Source: Phytohabitans maris (GTDB lineage Bacteria; Actinomycetota; Actinomycetes; Mycobacteriales; Micromonosporaceae). Taken from it: DNA of 61,107 nt. This document shows positions 52,230 to 60,804 of the stretch, piece by piece; position 1 is the first letter of the stretch, and each line of letters starts with the position of its first letter. The notes beneath the pieces were generated by a model, which did not search any database, was not told the DNA's origin, and worked only from the letters and a program-made list of their open reading frames with translations. Position numbers and translations under genes: made by a program. The stretch is from positions 1 through 61,107 of the forward strand of contig NZ_JAVHUY010000061.1 of NCBI RefSeq assembly GCF_031085175.1, given 5' to 3'.

Positions 52230-52304
52230 GACCGGCAGCGTCCGGGCCGAGTCCGGGCAGCGTCCGCGCCTTCGCCAGGGCTGAGACCGGGCCGCCGGAC
52301 GGGA

Positions 52305-53204
52305 TCAGACCAGCAGGACCACCTTGCCGCGGCCGTGGCCCCGCTCCAGCTCCCGGTGCGCGTCCGCGGCCCGGTCGAGCGGATACGTGCGCCGGACGTG
52401 GAAGCGCAGCTCACCCTTCGCGTACCGGTCGGCGAGAGAGGCCAGCCGGCGCGCCGAGCGCACGCCCTCGACCACCCGCACGCCCAGCTCGGCGGCCCGG
52501 CCGTGGTCCACCAGCGTGAGGATCCGCCGCCGGTCGGGCACCAGCGCCAGGGACGCGTCCAGCGCCGCCCCGCCCGCGCCGTCGAGCGCCGCCGTCACCG
52601 CGAACGGCCGCAGCCGCTCGACCAGCCCGTCGCCGTACGCGACCGGCGTCGCGCCCAGCTCCCGCAGGTAGTCGTGGTTGTCCGGCGCCGCCGTGCCGAC
52701 CACCGCCGCCCCGGCCAGCACGGCGAGCTGCACCGCCATCGTGCCGACCGCCCCGGCCGCCCCGTGCACGACCAGCACGTCTCCCGAGCCGACACTCAGC
52801 GCCTCGAGGGCGAGCGACGCGGTCTGCGCGCCCGCCGTGAAGCCGCCGGCCACCTCCCACGGCATCGCCTCGGGCTTGCCCGTGACCTGGTCAGCCGGGA
52901 CGACCAGGTACTCCGCGTAGGCCTGCAGCTGCCCGAAGCCGAGCACCTCGTCGCCGGCGGAGACCCCGGTGACGCCCGCCCCGACCTCGTCGACCACCCC
53001 GGCGAACTCGTTGCCCGGTATCCGCGGCAGCGGCTTCGTCACGCCGGGCGGCGTCCAGCCGGCGCGCACCGCCAGGTCGTACGGCTGCACGCCGGCCGCG
53101 CGCACCCGGACCCGCACGTGCCCGTCGCTCGCGTGTGGAGTGTCCACGTCGGACACCCGCAGCACCTCGGGACCGCCGTACTCGCTGAAAATGGCCGCTC
53201 TCAT
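52305..53204 (-). CDS. NADP-dependent quinone oxidoreductase-like protein
   Basis: 299 aa from ATG 53204. Zinc-free MDR family: MRAAIFSEYGGPEVL, PGNEFAGVVDEVGAGV, VLVVHGAAGAVGTMAVQLA for NADP binding and the C-terminal AHRELERGHGRGKVVLLV. It lacks the zinc-binding cysteines. It reduces quinones or enones with NADPH, commonly under redox control. A MerR-type palindrome is placed between its -35 and -10. It starts 38 nt after the parC stop on the same strand. Confidence 0.92.
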   Translation of the reverse strand: MRAAIFSEYGGPEVLRVSDVDTPHASDGHVRVRVRAAGVQPYDLAVRAGWTPPGVTKPLPRIPGNEFAGVVDEVGAGVTGVSAGDEVLGFGQLQAYAEYLVVPADQVTGKPEAMPWEVAGGFTAGAQTASLALEALSVGSGDVLVVHGAAGAVGTMAVQLAVLAGAAVVGTAAPDNHDYLRELGATPVAYGDGLVERLRPFAVTAALDGAGGAALDASLALVPDRRRILTLVDHGRAAELGVRVVEGVRSARRLASLADRYAKGELRFHVRRTYPLDRAADAHRELERGHGRGKVVLLV

Positions 53205-53211
53205 AGGTCCG

Positions 53212-53242
53212 AGTCTCAAACCTCAACCCCGGTTGAGGTCAA
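53212..53242 (-). promoter_or_regulatory. MerR/SoxR-type promoter with 19-bp spacer
   Basis: The palindrome ACCTCAACCCCGGTTGAGGT (53220-53239) lies between a -35 TTGACC (complement of 53237-53242) and a -10-like GAGACT (complement of 53212-53217). The 19-bp spacing is the signature of MerR-activated promoters. Transcription would start very near the ATG of the oxidoreductase. Confidence 0.6.
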
Positions 53243-56200
53243 TCAGCCGCGCTCTATGAGGTGCCCCACAACGGCCGGGCCGTACATGGCGGCGCCCGAC
53301 CCGTCGCGCCGCGGGTCGACCTCGGGCAGCGTGACCGGCTCGCCGCTGCCGCTGGCCGCCGCCGGGCGCGGCCCCACCCAGGCCAGGGCCAGCCGCCGCT
53401 CACCCTTGAGGAAGCGCTGGGTGCGCACCCCGCCGGTCGCCCTCCCCTTGCTCGGGTACGCCGACAGCGGCGTGACCTTCACGCTGCCGCCGCTGGAGGT
53501 GACCACCAACGGTTCGCCGTGCTCCGGGTCGTCGGTGCGCACCGCGCCGAAGAACACCGCGTGCGCACCGGCCGCCAGGTTGATGCCGGCCATGCCGCCG
53601 CCCTTGAGGCCCTGCGCCCGGACGAGGCCCGCCGCGTAGTACAGCAGCGAGGAGTCGGAGCTGACGAACGTGAGCATCTCCGCGCCGTCGGTGAGCCAGG
53701 TCGCGCCGATCACCTCGTCGCCCTCGCGCAGCCCGATCACCTCGAACTCGTCCGAGCGCACCGGCCACTCGGGCGCGCACACCTTCACCACGCCCTGCTT
53801 GGTGCCGAGCGCCAGCCCCGGCGAACCCTCCCCGGTCAGCGGGGCGAGCCCGATCACCGTCTCCCCCGCCGCGAGCGGGACCAGCTCGGAGGCGGACATG
53901 CCGCCGCTCAGCGACACCGTGCCGGACTGCTCGGGCAGCACCGGCAGCGGCAGCACGTCCGTCTTGAACGCCCGCCCGTGGCTGGTCACCAGCAGCACCC
54001 GGCCCCGGGCGGTGGAGTGCACCACCGCGCGCACGCTGTCGTGCTTGACCCGGCCCCGGCGGCTGCGCCCCTCCGGCGCCTCCTCCGACTCGACGGCGGT
54101 ACGGGCCACGAGGCCGCTCGCCGACAGGATCACCTGGCACGGGTCGTCGCCGACTTCCAGGGGCCCGGACGGCACCGACGCGGCGAGCGTCTCCTTGAGG
54201 TCGCCGCCGATCAGCGTGGTGCGCCGCTCGCGGGAGAACTCCTTGGCCACCGCGGCCAGCTCGTCCGAGACCACCTTCTTGAGCACCTGGTCGTCGTCGA
54301 GGATCGTGGTGAGCTCGGCGATCTCGGCGCGCAGCTTTTCCCCCTCGGCCTCCAGCTCCAGCCGGTCGAACTTGGTCAGCCGGCGCAGCGGGGTGTCCAG
54401 GATGTACGTCGCCTGGATCTCGGAGAGCTTGAACTGGCTCATCAACCCGTCCTTGGCGGCCTGCGCGTTTTCGCTCGCCCGGATCAGGCGGACCACCTTG
54501 TCGATGTCGAGCAGCGCGATGAGCAGGCCGTCGACCAGGTGCAGGCGCTCCTGCCGCTTGCGCCGCCGGAACGTGGTGCGCCGGGTCACCACCTCGTACC
54601 GGTGGTGGAGGAAGACCTCCAGCAGCGCCTTGAGCCCGAGCGTCTGCGGCTGCCCGTCGACCAGCACCAGGTTGTTGACGCCGAACGACGACTCCAGCGG
54701 GGTGAGCCGGTACAGGTCGGCGAGCAGCGCCTGCGGGTTGACCCCGACCTTGCACTCGACGACGAGCCGGGTGCCGGCCTCGCGGTCGGTCAGGTCCTTG
54801 ACGTCGGCGATGCCCTGCAGCCGCTTGGTGCGGTTGACCTCCTCGGTGATCCGCTCGATCACCTTCTCGGCGCCGACCCCGTACGGCAGCTCGGTGACCG
54901 TGATCGCCTGCCGCCCGCGGCTCCCCTCCAGCGGCCCGATCTCCACCTTGCCCCGCATGCGCACGATCCCGCGCCCCGTTTCGTACGCCTTGCGCACCTC
55001 GTCGAGGCCGAGCAGCAGCCCGCCGGTGGGCAGGTCGGGCCCGGGCACGAACGTCATCAGCTTGTCGAGCGTCGCGTCCGGGTGCTTGATCAGCCACCGG
55101 GCGGCCGCGACCACCTCACCCAGGTTGTGCGGGATCATGTTGGTGGCCATCCCGACCGCGATGCCCGAGGTGCCGTTGACCAGCAGGCTCGGGAAGGCGG
55201 CGGGCAGCACGGTCGGCTGCTCCAGCGACCCGTCGTAGTTGGGGTAGAAGTCGACGGTCCCCTCGCCGAGCTCCCCGACGAGCAGCATCGCCTCCCGCGA
55301 CATCCGCGCTTCCGTGTAACGCGAAGCAGCCGGTCCGTCGTCTGGGGACCCGAAGTTGCCGTGCCCGTCGACGAGCGTCGCGTTGAGCGAGAAGGGCTGC
55401 GCCATCCGCACCATGGCGTCGTAGATCGCCCCGTCGCCATGCGGGTGGTACTTACCCATGCAGTTGTGGACCACGAAGCCCTCGGCCACGAAGGCGTGCT
55501 CGTCGCTGCCGACCTGGATGTCGTACGTGGCGTCCGGCTCGACCGGCTCGACCGACTCCACCCGCAGGAACGACGAGCCGGCGAGCGCGTCGAGCCGCTG
55601 CCCGAGCGGCGAACCGATCCGGTGCGGCCGGCGAATCCAGCCGTCGCGCTCGGCCATCACGGGGCCACCGGGAAGGCGGTCGTTGCCCTGCTTGCCGCCG
55701 TAGGCGTAGGAGAGGTCGGCGACGCGGTGGAGGTCGTCGCGCTTGTAGCCAACCTTCACGGCCCCCAGAAGAGCGCTGGCGAGCGTCGCGGCGTCGCGGC
55801 CGGAGATGGACAGGCCCATCAGTGTCTTGTGGCCCGCCTCGCTGGGGCGGGACCAGTGGTGGCCGTGGACGCCCGCGTCGGCCAGCATCGAGTGCAGCTG
55901 CCGGATCAGGCGCTCGCTGGTGCTCACGAGGACGATCTCGCGGAAGCGCTTGCGCACGTACCCGTCGCCGTCGAAGAAGCCAGCGAGGAACGGCACCCAG
56001 GCGGCGCGGTCGGCCAGCACGTCGGCGGGCACCGCCTTGGCGTCGCCGCCCGGCGTGGCCACCTCCAGCAGGCCATCGTGCCGGGCGAACGTCAGGATGT
56101 GCTGGTCCTTGTGGTGCGGCTGCCGGGCCTCACGCTTGCCGCGCGAGACGTTCAGGCCGGCCTCGATCGCCCACGCGTGGGCCGCGTCGATCGGCTCGGG

Positions 56201-56872
56201 GTCGACCATGCGGAGACGGACCCGCCCGTCGGCCGGACGCGCCCGGTCGACCGCGAAGCCCTCCGCGGCGACGAGGCCGCGCACGTACGCGTAGGTATCG
56301 TCGCCGGTGCGACGCAGGCCGTCGTGGCGGGCGGCGCCGTAGCCGATGGTCAGCCTGCCGGCGAGGTCGCGGGCCTCGACCCACTCGGTGTCGAGATCCT
56401 CGCCCACGGCCCGGAAGCGCTGCCCTGGCGTGACCGACATGGTGTGCCCATTCGACCAACGGACGCGGACCAGCTCGGAGACCGGGTTTTCGTAAACGGC
56501 CGTGACCGGCACCGGACGCCCTTGGCCGTCGAGCACGAGCTCGCCCGCCTCGATGGACTCGATGGGCCGTAGCCCGTCCGGCGTAGAGACGAGCGTGCCG
56601 CGCACGAAGCAGTCGCCGACGACGCGGGCGGACTTGACGTGCGGTCGGTCGGGGCGGTGGCCCTGCTCGTACATCGAGTAGAGGATGCGGCGGTGCACCG
56701 GCTTGAGGCCGTCGCGGGCGTCGGGGAGCGCGCGGGAGTGGATGACCGAGACCGCGTACTCCAGGTAGGAGTCTTCCACCTCCTGGACCAGCGGGTTGTC
56801 GACCACCGTCGCCCCCGCCTGGTCGAAGGCGGAAAGGTCTACAGTGGACCCCTTGTCCTTGCGGCGTGCCAT
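53243..56872 (-). CDS. parC: DNA topoisomerase IV subunit A (ParC) with an intein
   Basis: 1209 aa: an ~826-aa type IIA topoisomerase A subunit interrupted by a 383-aa intein (residues 88-470). N-extein ends SARVVGD; C-extein resumes CMGKYHPHGDGAIYDAMVRM, then GNFGSPDD and the catalytic Tyr in ASRYTEARM. The tower, coiled-coil and C-terminal beta-pinwheel repeats follow. The position equal to GyrA Ser83 is Gly. It decatenates DNA with ParE, encoded 64 nt upstream on the same strand. Adjacent parE, and the lack of dnaA/dnaN/recF, favour ParC over GyrA. Confidence 0.9.
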   Translation of the reverse strand: MARRKDKGSTVDLSAFDQAGATVVDNPLVQEVEDSYLEYAVSVIHSRALPDARDGLKPVHRRILYSMYEQGHRPDRPHVKSARVVGDCFVRGTLVSTPDGLRPIESIEAGELVLDGQGRPVPVTAVYENPVSELVRVRWSNGHTMSVTPGQRFRAVGEDLDTEWVEARDLAGRLTIGYGAARHDGLRRTGDDTYAYVRGLVAAEGFAVDRARPADGRVRLRMVDPEPIDAAHAWAIEAGLNVSRGKREARQPHHKDQHILTFARHDGLLEVATPGGDAKAVPADVLADRAAWVPFLAGFFDGDGYVRKRFREIVLVSTSERLIRQLHSMLADAGVHGHHWSRPSEAGHKTLMGLSISGRDAATLASALLGAVKVGYKRDDLHRVADLSYAYGGKQGNDRLPGGPVMAERDGWIRRPHRIGSPLGQRLDALAGSSFLRVESVEPVEPDATYDIQVGSDEHAFVAEGFVVHNCMGKYHPHGDGAIYDAMVRMAQPFSLNATLVDGHGNFGSPDDGPAASRYTEARMSREAMLLVGELGEGTVDFYPNYDGSLEQPTVLPAAFPSLLVNGTSGIAVGMATNMIPHNLGEVVAAARWLIKHPDATLDKLMTFVPGPDLPTGGLLLGLDEVRKAYETGRGIVRMRGKVEIGPLEGSRGRQAITVTELPYGVGAEKVIERITEEVNRTKRLQGIADVKDLTDREAGTRLVVECKVGVNPQALLADLYRLTPLESSFGVNNLVLVDGQPQTLGLKALLEVFLHHRYEVVTRRTTFRRRKRQERLHLVDGLLIALLDIDKVVRLIRASENAQAAKDGLMSQFKLSEIQATYILDTPLRRLTKFDRLELEAEGEKLRAEIAELTTILDDDQVLKKVVSDELAAVAKEFSRERRTTLIGGDLKETLAASVPSGPLEVGDDPCQVILSASGLVARTAVESEEAPEGRSRRGRVKHDSVRAVVHSTARGRVLLVTSHGRAFKTDVLPLPVLPEQSGTVSLSGGMSASELVPLAAGETVIGLAPLTGEGSPGLALGTKQGVVKVCAPEWPVRSDEFEVIGLREGDEVIGATWLTDGAEMLTFVSSDSSLLYYAAGLVRAQGLKGGGMAGINLAAGAHAVFFGAVRTDDPEHGEPLVVTSSGGSVKVTPLSAYPSKGRATGGVRTQRFLKGERRLALAWVGPRPAAASGSGEPVTLPEVDPRRDGSGAAMYGPAVVGHLIERG
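55463..56611 (-). mobile_element. Intein with LAGLIDADG-like motifs inside parC
   Basis: 383 residues. Block A starts CFVRGTLVSTPDGLRPIESI. Block B-like GHTMSVTPGQ has Gln where inteins nearly always have His. Two dodecapeptide-like motifs are YVRGLVAAEGF (intein 109-119) and FLAGFFDGDGYV (208-219). Block F is TYDIQVGSDEHAFVAEG, and block G VVHN followed by Cys+1. It should self-splice and, if the nuclease is active, home into intein-free parC. The second motif keeps its acidic residues; the first has Glu at the expected place. Confidence 0.9.
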
Positions 56873-56936
56873 CAGTGTGCTCCCGTTGTCGCTCGTTCGG
56901 CGCCGCCCGCCGGCGGCCGCCGAGGCAAAACCTCTC

Positions 56937-58973
56937 TCACGCGTCGATGGCGTCGCGGTCGACCCGCGCCGCCTGGTCGATCAGCCAGGCGCGGCGTGGT
57001 GGCACCGCGTCGCCCATCAGCAGGTCGAGCACCCGCTCCGCCTCGTCGGCGTCCTTCATGGTGATGCGGCGCACGGAACGGGCGGCCGGGTTCATCGTGG
57101 TGTCCCACAGCTCGTCGGCGTCCATCTCGCCGAGTCCCTTGAACCGGGGCACCGGCGTGACCACCTGCTTGCCGGACTTTTCCAGCCGGGCGACCGTGCT
57201 CTCCATCTCCGCCTGGGTGTACGTGTACACGGTCTTCGGGTCGCGCCCCTTGGTCGTCACCTTGTGCAGCGGCGGCATGGCGGCGAAGAGGCGGCCGGCC
57301 TCGATGACCGGGCGCATGTAGCGGGCGAAGAGCGTGATCAGCAGGGTGCGGATGTGTGAGCCGTCGACGTCGGCGTCGGCCATGATGAGGATGCGGCCGT
57401 AGCGCAGCGACGCCAGGTCGAAGGTGCGGCCGGAGCCGGCGCCGAGCACCTGGACGATCGCCGAGCACTCGGCGTTGTCGAGGACCTGCTGCAGGTTGGC
57501 CTTTTGCACGTTGAGGATCTTGCCGCGGATGGGGAGCAGCGCCTGGTACTCGGCGGAGCGGGCCAGCCGGGCGGTGCCGAGCGCGCTGTCGCCCTCGACG
57601 ATGAACAGCTCGCTGCGCTCGACCCCGGTGGAGCGGCAGTCGACCAGCTTGGCCGGCATCGACGCGCCTTCGAGGGCGGTCTTGCGGCGGGCGGCGTCCT
57701 TCTGCTGCTTCTGGGTGAGGCGGACCCGGGCGGCGTCGACGATCTTCTGCAGGACGGTGCGCGCCTCGGCCTTGGTCTTGCGGGCCTCGACCCAGGCGCG
57801 CAGCTGCTGCTCGACCACGCCCTGGATGACCCGGGTGATGCCGGCGGTGGAGAGCTCGTCCTTGGTCTGCGAGGTGAACTGCGGCTCGGGGATCCGCACG
57901 TGCACGACCGCGGTCATGCCTTCGAGCACGTCGTCGAGGACCGGCGCGTCCTCCTTGGGCTTGAGCAGGCCGCGGGTGTTGCGCACGGCCTCGACGAGCG
58001 CGCGGGTCGCGGCCCGCTCGAAGCCCTTGCGGTGGGTGCCGCCGTGCATGTTGCGGATGGTGTTGGTAAAGCACTCGACGGTGCGGTCGTAGCCGGTGCC
58101 CCACCGGAGCGCGACCTCGACCTCGGCCTTGCGCTCCACGTTGGACTGCATGACGCCGTTTTCGTCGGCGGCGTTCTCCCGGTACGACCCTGAGCCGTTG
58201 ATCAGGACGGTGCCGCAGACCGGTCGGTCGCCGGGCGGGGCGAGGAACTCCACCATGTCGGAGAGCCCGTTGGGAAAGTGGAAGGTGTCCTTGCCCTCGG
58301 CGTGGGTCAGCACGTAGGTGACGGTGGGGACGAGGAACGCGGTGTTGCGCACCTTGGCCCGCACCGCCTCCACGTCGAGTGCGGCGCCGGTCTCGAAGTA
58401 GCGCGGGTCGTGCCAGTACCGGATGGAGGTGCCGGTGGGCTTGCCGGCGCGGAGCCGGCCGGTGACGCGCAGGCCGCTCTGCGGGGTGAACGGGGCGTCC
58501 GGCCCGGGACCGGCGAAGACGCCGGGCTCCCCGTACCGGAACGACATCTCGTGGACCTTGCCGCCGCGGCGGACGGTGACGTCGAAGCGGCGGGCGAGCG
58601 CGTTGACGGCGGAGGCGCCGACGCCGTGCAGGCCGCCGGAGGTCTTGTAGCCGGAGCCGCCGAACTTGCCGCCGGCGTGCAGCCGGGTCAGCACGAGCTC
58701 GACGCCGGAGAGGCCGGAGCGGGCGTGGACGTCGGTGGGGATGCCCCGGCCGTCGTCGTCGACCTGCACCGACCCGTCGTCGTGGAGGATGACCTCGACC
58801 CGGGTGGCGTGGCCGGCCACGCCCTCGTCGGTGGAGTTGTCGAGGATCTCGTTGACCAGGTGGTTGACGCCGCGGCTGTCGGTGGACCCGATGTACATGC
58901 CGGGGCGCTTGCGGACGGCGTCGAGCCCCTCGAGGTGCGTGAGGTCGTCCGCGCCATAGAGGGTCTCGGTCAC
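56937..58973 (-). CDS. parE: DNA topoisomerase IV subunit B (ParE)
   Basis: 678 aa. GHKL ATPase: EILDNSTDEG (N-box), DDGRGIPTDVH and GGLHGVGASAVNALA. The transducer domain is in the middle. The Toprim domain has LFIVEGDSALGTAR, PIRGKILNVQKA and DADVDGSHIRTLLI, with the family's C-terminal PRFKGLGEMDADELWDTTM. No intein is seen. It powers ParC-mediated decatenation. It is co-directional with parC across 64 nt, probably one transcript. Confidence 0.93.
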   Translation of the reverse strand: MTETLYGADDLTHLEGLDAVRKRPGMYIGSTDSRGVNHLVNEILDNSTDEGVAGHATRVEVILHDDGSVQVDDDGRGIPTDVHARSGLSGVELVLTRLHAGGKFGGSGYKTSGGLHGVGASAVNALARRFDVTVRRGGKVHEMSFRYGEPGVFAGPGPDAPFTPQSGLRVTGRLRAGKPTGTSIRYWHDPRYFETGAALDVEAVRAKVRNTAFLVPTVTYVLTHAEGKDTFHFPNGLSDMVEFLAPPGDRPVCGTVLINGSGSYRENAADENGVMQSNVERKAEVEVALRWGTGYDRTVECFTNTIRNMHGGTHRKGFERAATRALVEAVRNTRGLLKPKEDAPVLDDVLEGMTAVVHVRIPEPQFTSQTKDELSTAGITRVIQGVVEQQLRAWVEARKTKAEARTVLQKIVDAARVRLTQKQQKDAARRKTALEGASMPAKLVDCRSTGVERSELFIVEGDSALGTARLARSAEYQALLPIRGKILNVQKANLQQVLDNAECSAIVQVLGAGSGRTFDLASLRYGRILIMADADVDGSHIRTLLITLFARYMRPVIEAGRLFAAMPPLHKVTTKGRDPKTVYTYTQAEMESTVARLEKSGKQVVTPVPRFKGLGEMDADELWDTTMNPAARSVRRITMKDADEAERVLDLLMGDAVPPRRAWLIDQAARVDRDAIDA

Positions 58974-59038
58974 TTGCTGCTCCTGGATCGTGTGGCTGCG
59001 TCGCGGGCCAGCCTAACGGCCAGCCCCGACAACACCCC

Positions 59039-59785
59039 TCATGAACCGCCCGTGACGGCCACCACCTGCCCGTTCACGCCGGTGTTGGCGGCCGACCCGA
59101 GGTAGACGACCGCGCCAGCGACCTCGGCCGCGTCGAGCAGGCGTCCGAGCGGGCTGAGCGCCGCGTACGCCTCGCCGGCCGCGTCCACGATGTGCCGGTT
59201 CGTATCGGTACGGGTGAGGCCCGGCATGACCACATTGGACAGGATGTCGCCGTCCCGCCCCAGGTCGAACGCGACCGAGCGGCTGAACCCGTGCAGGGCC
59301 GCCTTGGCCGCCCCGTAGTACTCGCCGCCGGCCACCCCCGCGGTGGCGATGCTGGAGGAGATGTGCACCAGCCGCCCGAACCGGCGCTCCCGCATCGCCG
59401 GTGCGACGGCCCGGCTCAGCTGGACCGGGCCCTCCAGGTTGGGGCGCACCACGGCCAGCCAATTCTCGTCCGCCACCGCCTCGAACCGGCCTTCGGCGAG
59501 CGCCTCGCCACCCCACTGGACGGCGTTGTTGACCAGCACGTCGATCCGCCCGGTGCGCTCCAGCACCTCGCGCACCAGGTCGGCGGCGGAGTCGGGTTCG
59601 TCCAGCGCGTACCGGACGGCGACCGCGCCGAGGTCGCCGGCCAGCCGTTCGGCGGCCTCCTTCGCTCCGTGGTAGGTCAGGACGACGCGCGCGCCCTCCG
59701 CGGCGAAGCCGCGCGCGATGTGGCGCCCGATGCCGCCGGTGGCCCCGGTCACGATCACCGTGCGGCCGTTGAGTCCCAGATCCAT
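59039..59785 (-). CDS. Short-chain dehydrogenase/reductase
   Basis: 248 aa; ATG 59785 follows GAGAGGAGC. Classical SDR: GATGGIGRHIA, NNAVQWGG, catalytic Ser in HISSSIATAGVAGGEYYGAAK and VMPGLTRTDTN. FabG-like in length. It is divergent from an XRE regulator across 120 bp, which may control it. The substrate is unknown. Confidence 0.92.
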   Translation of the reverse strand: MDLGLNGRTVIVTGATGGIGRHIARGFAAEGARVVLTYHGAKEAAERLAGDLGAVAVRYALDEPDSAADLVREVLERTGRIDVLVNNAVQWGGEALAEGRFEAVADENWLAVVRPNLEGPVQLSRAVAPAMRERRFGRLVHISSSIATAGVAGGEYYGAAKAALHGFSRSVAFDLGRDGDILSNVVMPGLTRTDTNRHIVDAAGEAYAALSPLGRLLDAAEVAGAVVYLGSAANTGVNGQVVAVTGGS

Positions 59786-59905
59786 GTCGTGCTCCTCTCG
59801 TTCCGAGGAACAACCTCGCCGCTGCCGGCCGCCGGAGGGAGACCGGCTCGAGACTGGCCCCCCGGGGGCCACGCTGGGCGCGGGCGCCGCGGATAGGCTC
59901 GACGC

Positions 59906-60742
59906 ATGAGCGAGCTCGGCGAATATCTCCGCGGCCGCCGCGAAGCGATCACGCCCGCGCGGGTCGGGCTGCCGGACGGACCCCGCCGGCGTACGCCGGG
60001 GCTGCGCCGGGCCGAGCTCGCCACCCTGGCCGGGGTGAGCGTCGAATACCTGACCCGCCTCGAGCAGGGCCGCGACCGCCACCCGTCGCCGCAGGTGCTG
60101 GGCGCGCTCGCCGACGCGCTCCGCCTCGACGTCGACCAGCGTTTCCACCTGCACCTGCTCGCCAAGCCCGGCGGCGGCCTGGTCTGCTCGGGGCGGGTCA
60201 CGCCGGCGAGCACGGTACGGCCGACGGTGCGGGCGCTGCTCGACCGCCTGGAGCCGGCCCCGGCGTACGTGGTCAACCGGCTCGGCTCGCTGATCGCGTA
60301 CACGGAGGGGTTCCGGCGGCTGGCCAGGCCGGTCGGGCTGCTCGACGGCGACCCGCCGAGCCTGCACCGCTTCCTCTTCACCGACCCGCGGGCCCGCACC
60401 GCGTACCCGGACTGGGAGCGGCGGGCTGACGAGGCCGCGGCGGCGCTGCGGTTCGAGGCGCGGGACGAGGGTGACGAGCATACCCGGGAGCTGGTCGACT
60501 GGCTGAGCGTGGCGGCGGGCGGGCCGTTCATCGAGCGCCTTTCCCAGCCGCCGGCGCTGGCCCGCGCCACCGGCGTCCACCGGCTGGTGCATCCCGAGGT
60601 GGGCGAGCTGAGCCTGGCGTACGAGACGCTCGACCTGCCGGCCGGCGACTACCAGCAGCTGGTCGTCTACCTGCCGGCGGACGAGGCGACCGGGGCCGCG
60701 CTCGACGCGGTCACCGACCGGCTGGCGGCCGCCGCATACTGA
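59906..60742 (+). CDS. XRE regulator with MmyB-like ligand domain
   Basis: 278 aa. N-terminal HTH (about 28-75) has RTPGLRRAELATLAGVSVEYLTRLEQGRDRHPS. The C-terminal MmyB-like PAS-type domain (about 105-270) has AYVVNRLGSLIAYTEGFRRL, FLFTDPRARTAYPDW and HPEVGELSLAYETLDLPAGDYQQLVVYLP. Such regulators often sit divergent from an SDR they control, as here; in relatives the domain binds fatty acids. It ends at a strong hairpin. Confidence 0.92.
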   Translation: MSELGEYLRGRREAITPARVGLPDGPRRRTPGLRRAELATLAGVSVEYLTRLEQGRDRHPSPQVLGALADALRLDVDQRFHLHLLAKPGGGLVCSGRVTPASTVRPTVRALLDRLEPAPAYVVNRLGSLIAYTEGFRRLARPVGLLDGDPPSLHRFLFTDPRARTAYPDWERRADEAAAALRFEARDEGDEHTRELVDWLSVAAGGPFIERLSQPPALARATGVHRLVHPEVGELSLAYETLDLPAGDYQQLVVYLPADEATGAALDAVTDRLAAAAY

Positions 60743-60779
60743 GCTGGCCGGGGCCCTCGAACCGAGGACCCCGGCCAGC
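60743..60779. terminator. Bidirectional hairpin terminator
   Basis: GCTGGCCGGGGCCCTCG and CGAGGACCCCGGCCAGC form a 17-bp stem with one mismatch and an AAC loop, directly after the XRE stop and before the convergent gene's end. A T-rich stretch (TATTTCGTTGTTTCG) follows on the + strand. Confidence 0.75.
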
Positions 60780-60804
60780 GGGTCTATTTCGTTGTTTCGT
60801 GGGG

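Noticed and set aside
52230-52304. Repeated GGCAGCGTCCG near the stress-protein gene end as an element
   Set aside because: Only two imperfect short copies; consistent with chance in GC-rich DNA.
53261-56572. A 1103-codon open frame on the + strand opposite parC
   Set aside because: It mirrors parC codon use at high GC, has no domain or start signal, and the parC reading carries every expected motif.
53243-58973. Gyrase genes near the replication origin
   Set aside because: No dnaA, dnaN or recF is present, no DnaA-box cluster was seen, and the gene pair fits actinobacterial ParE/ParC better.
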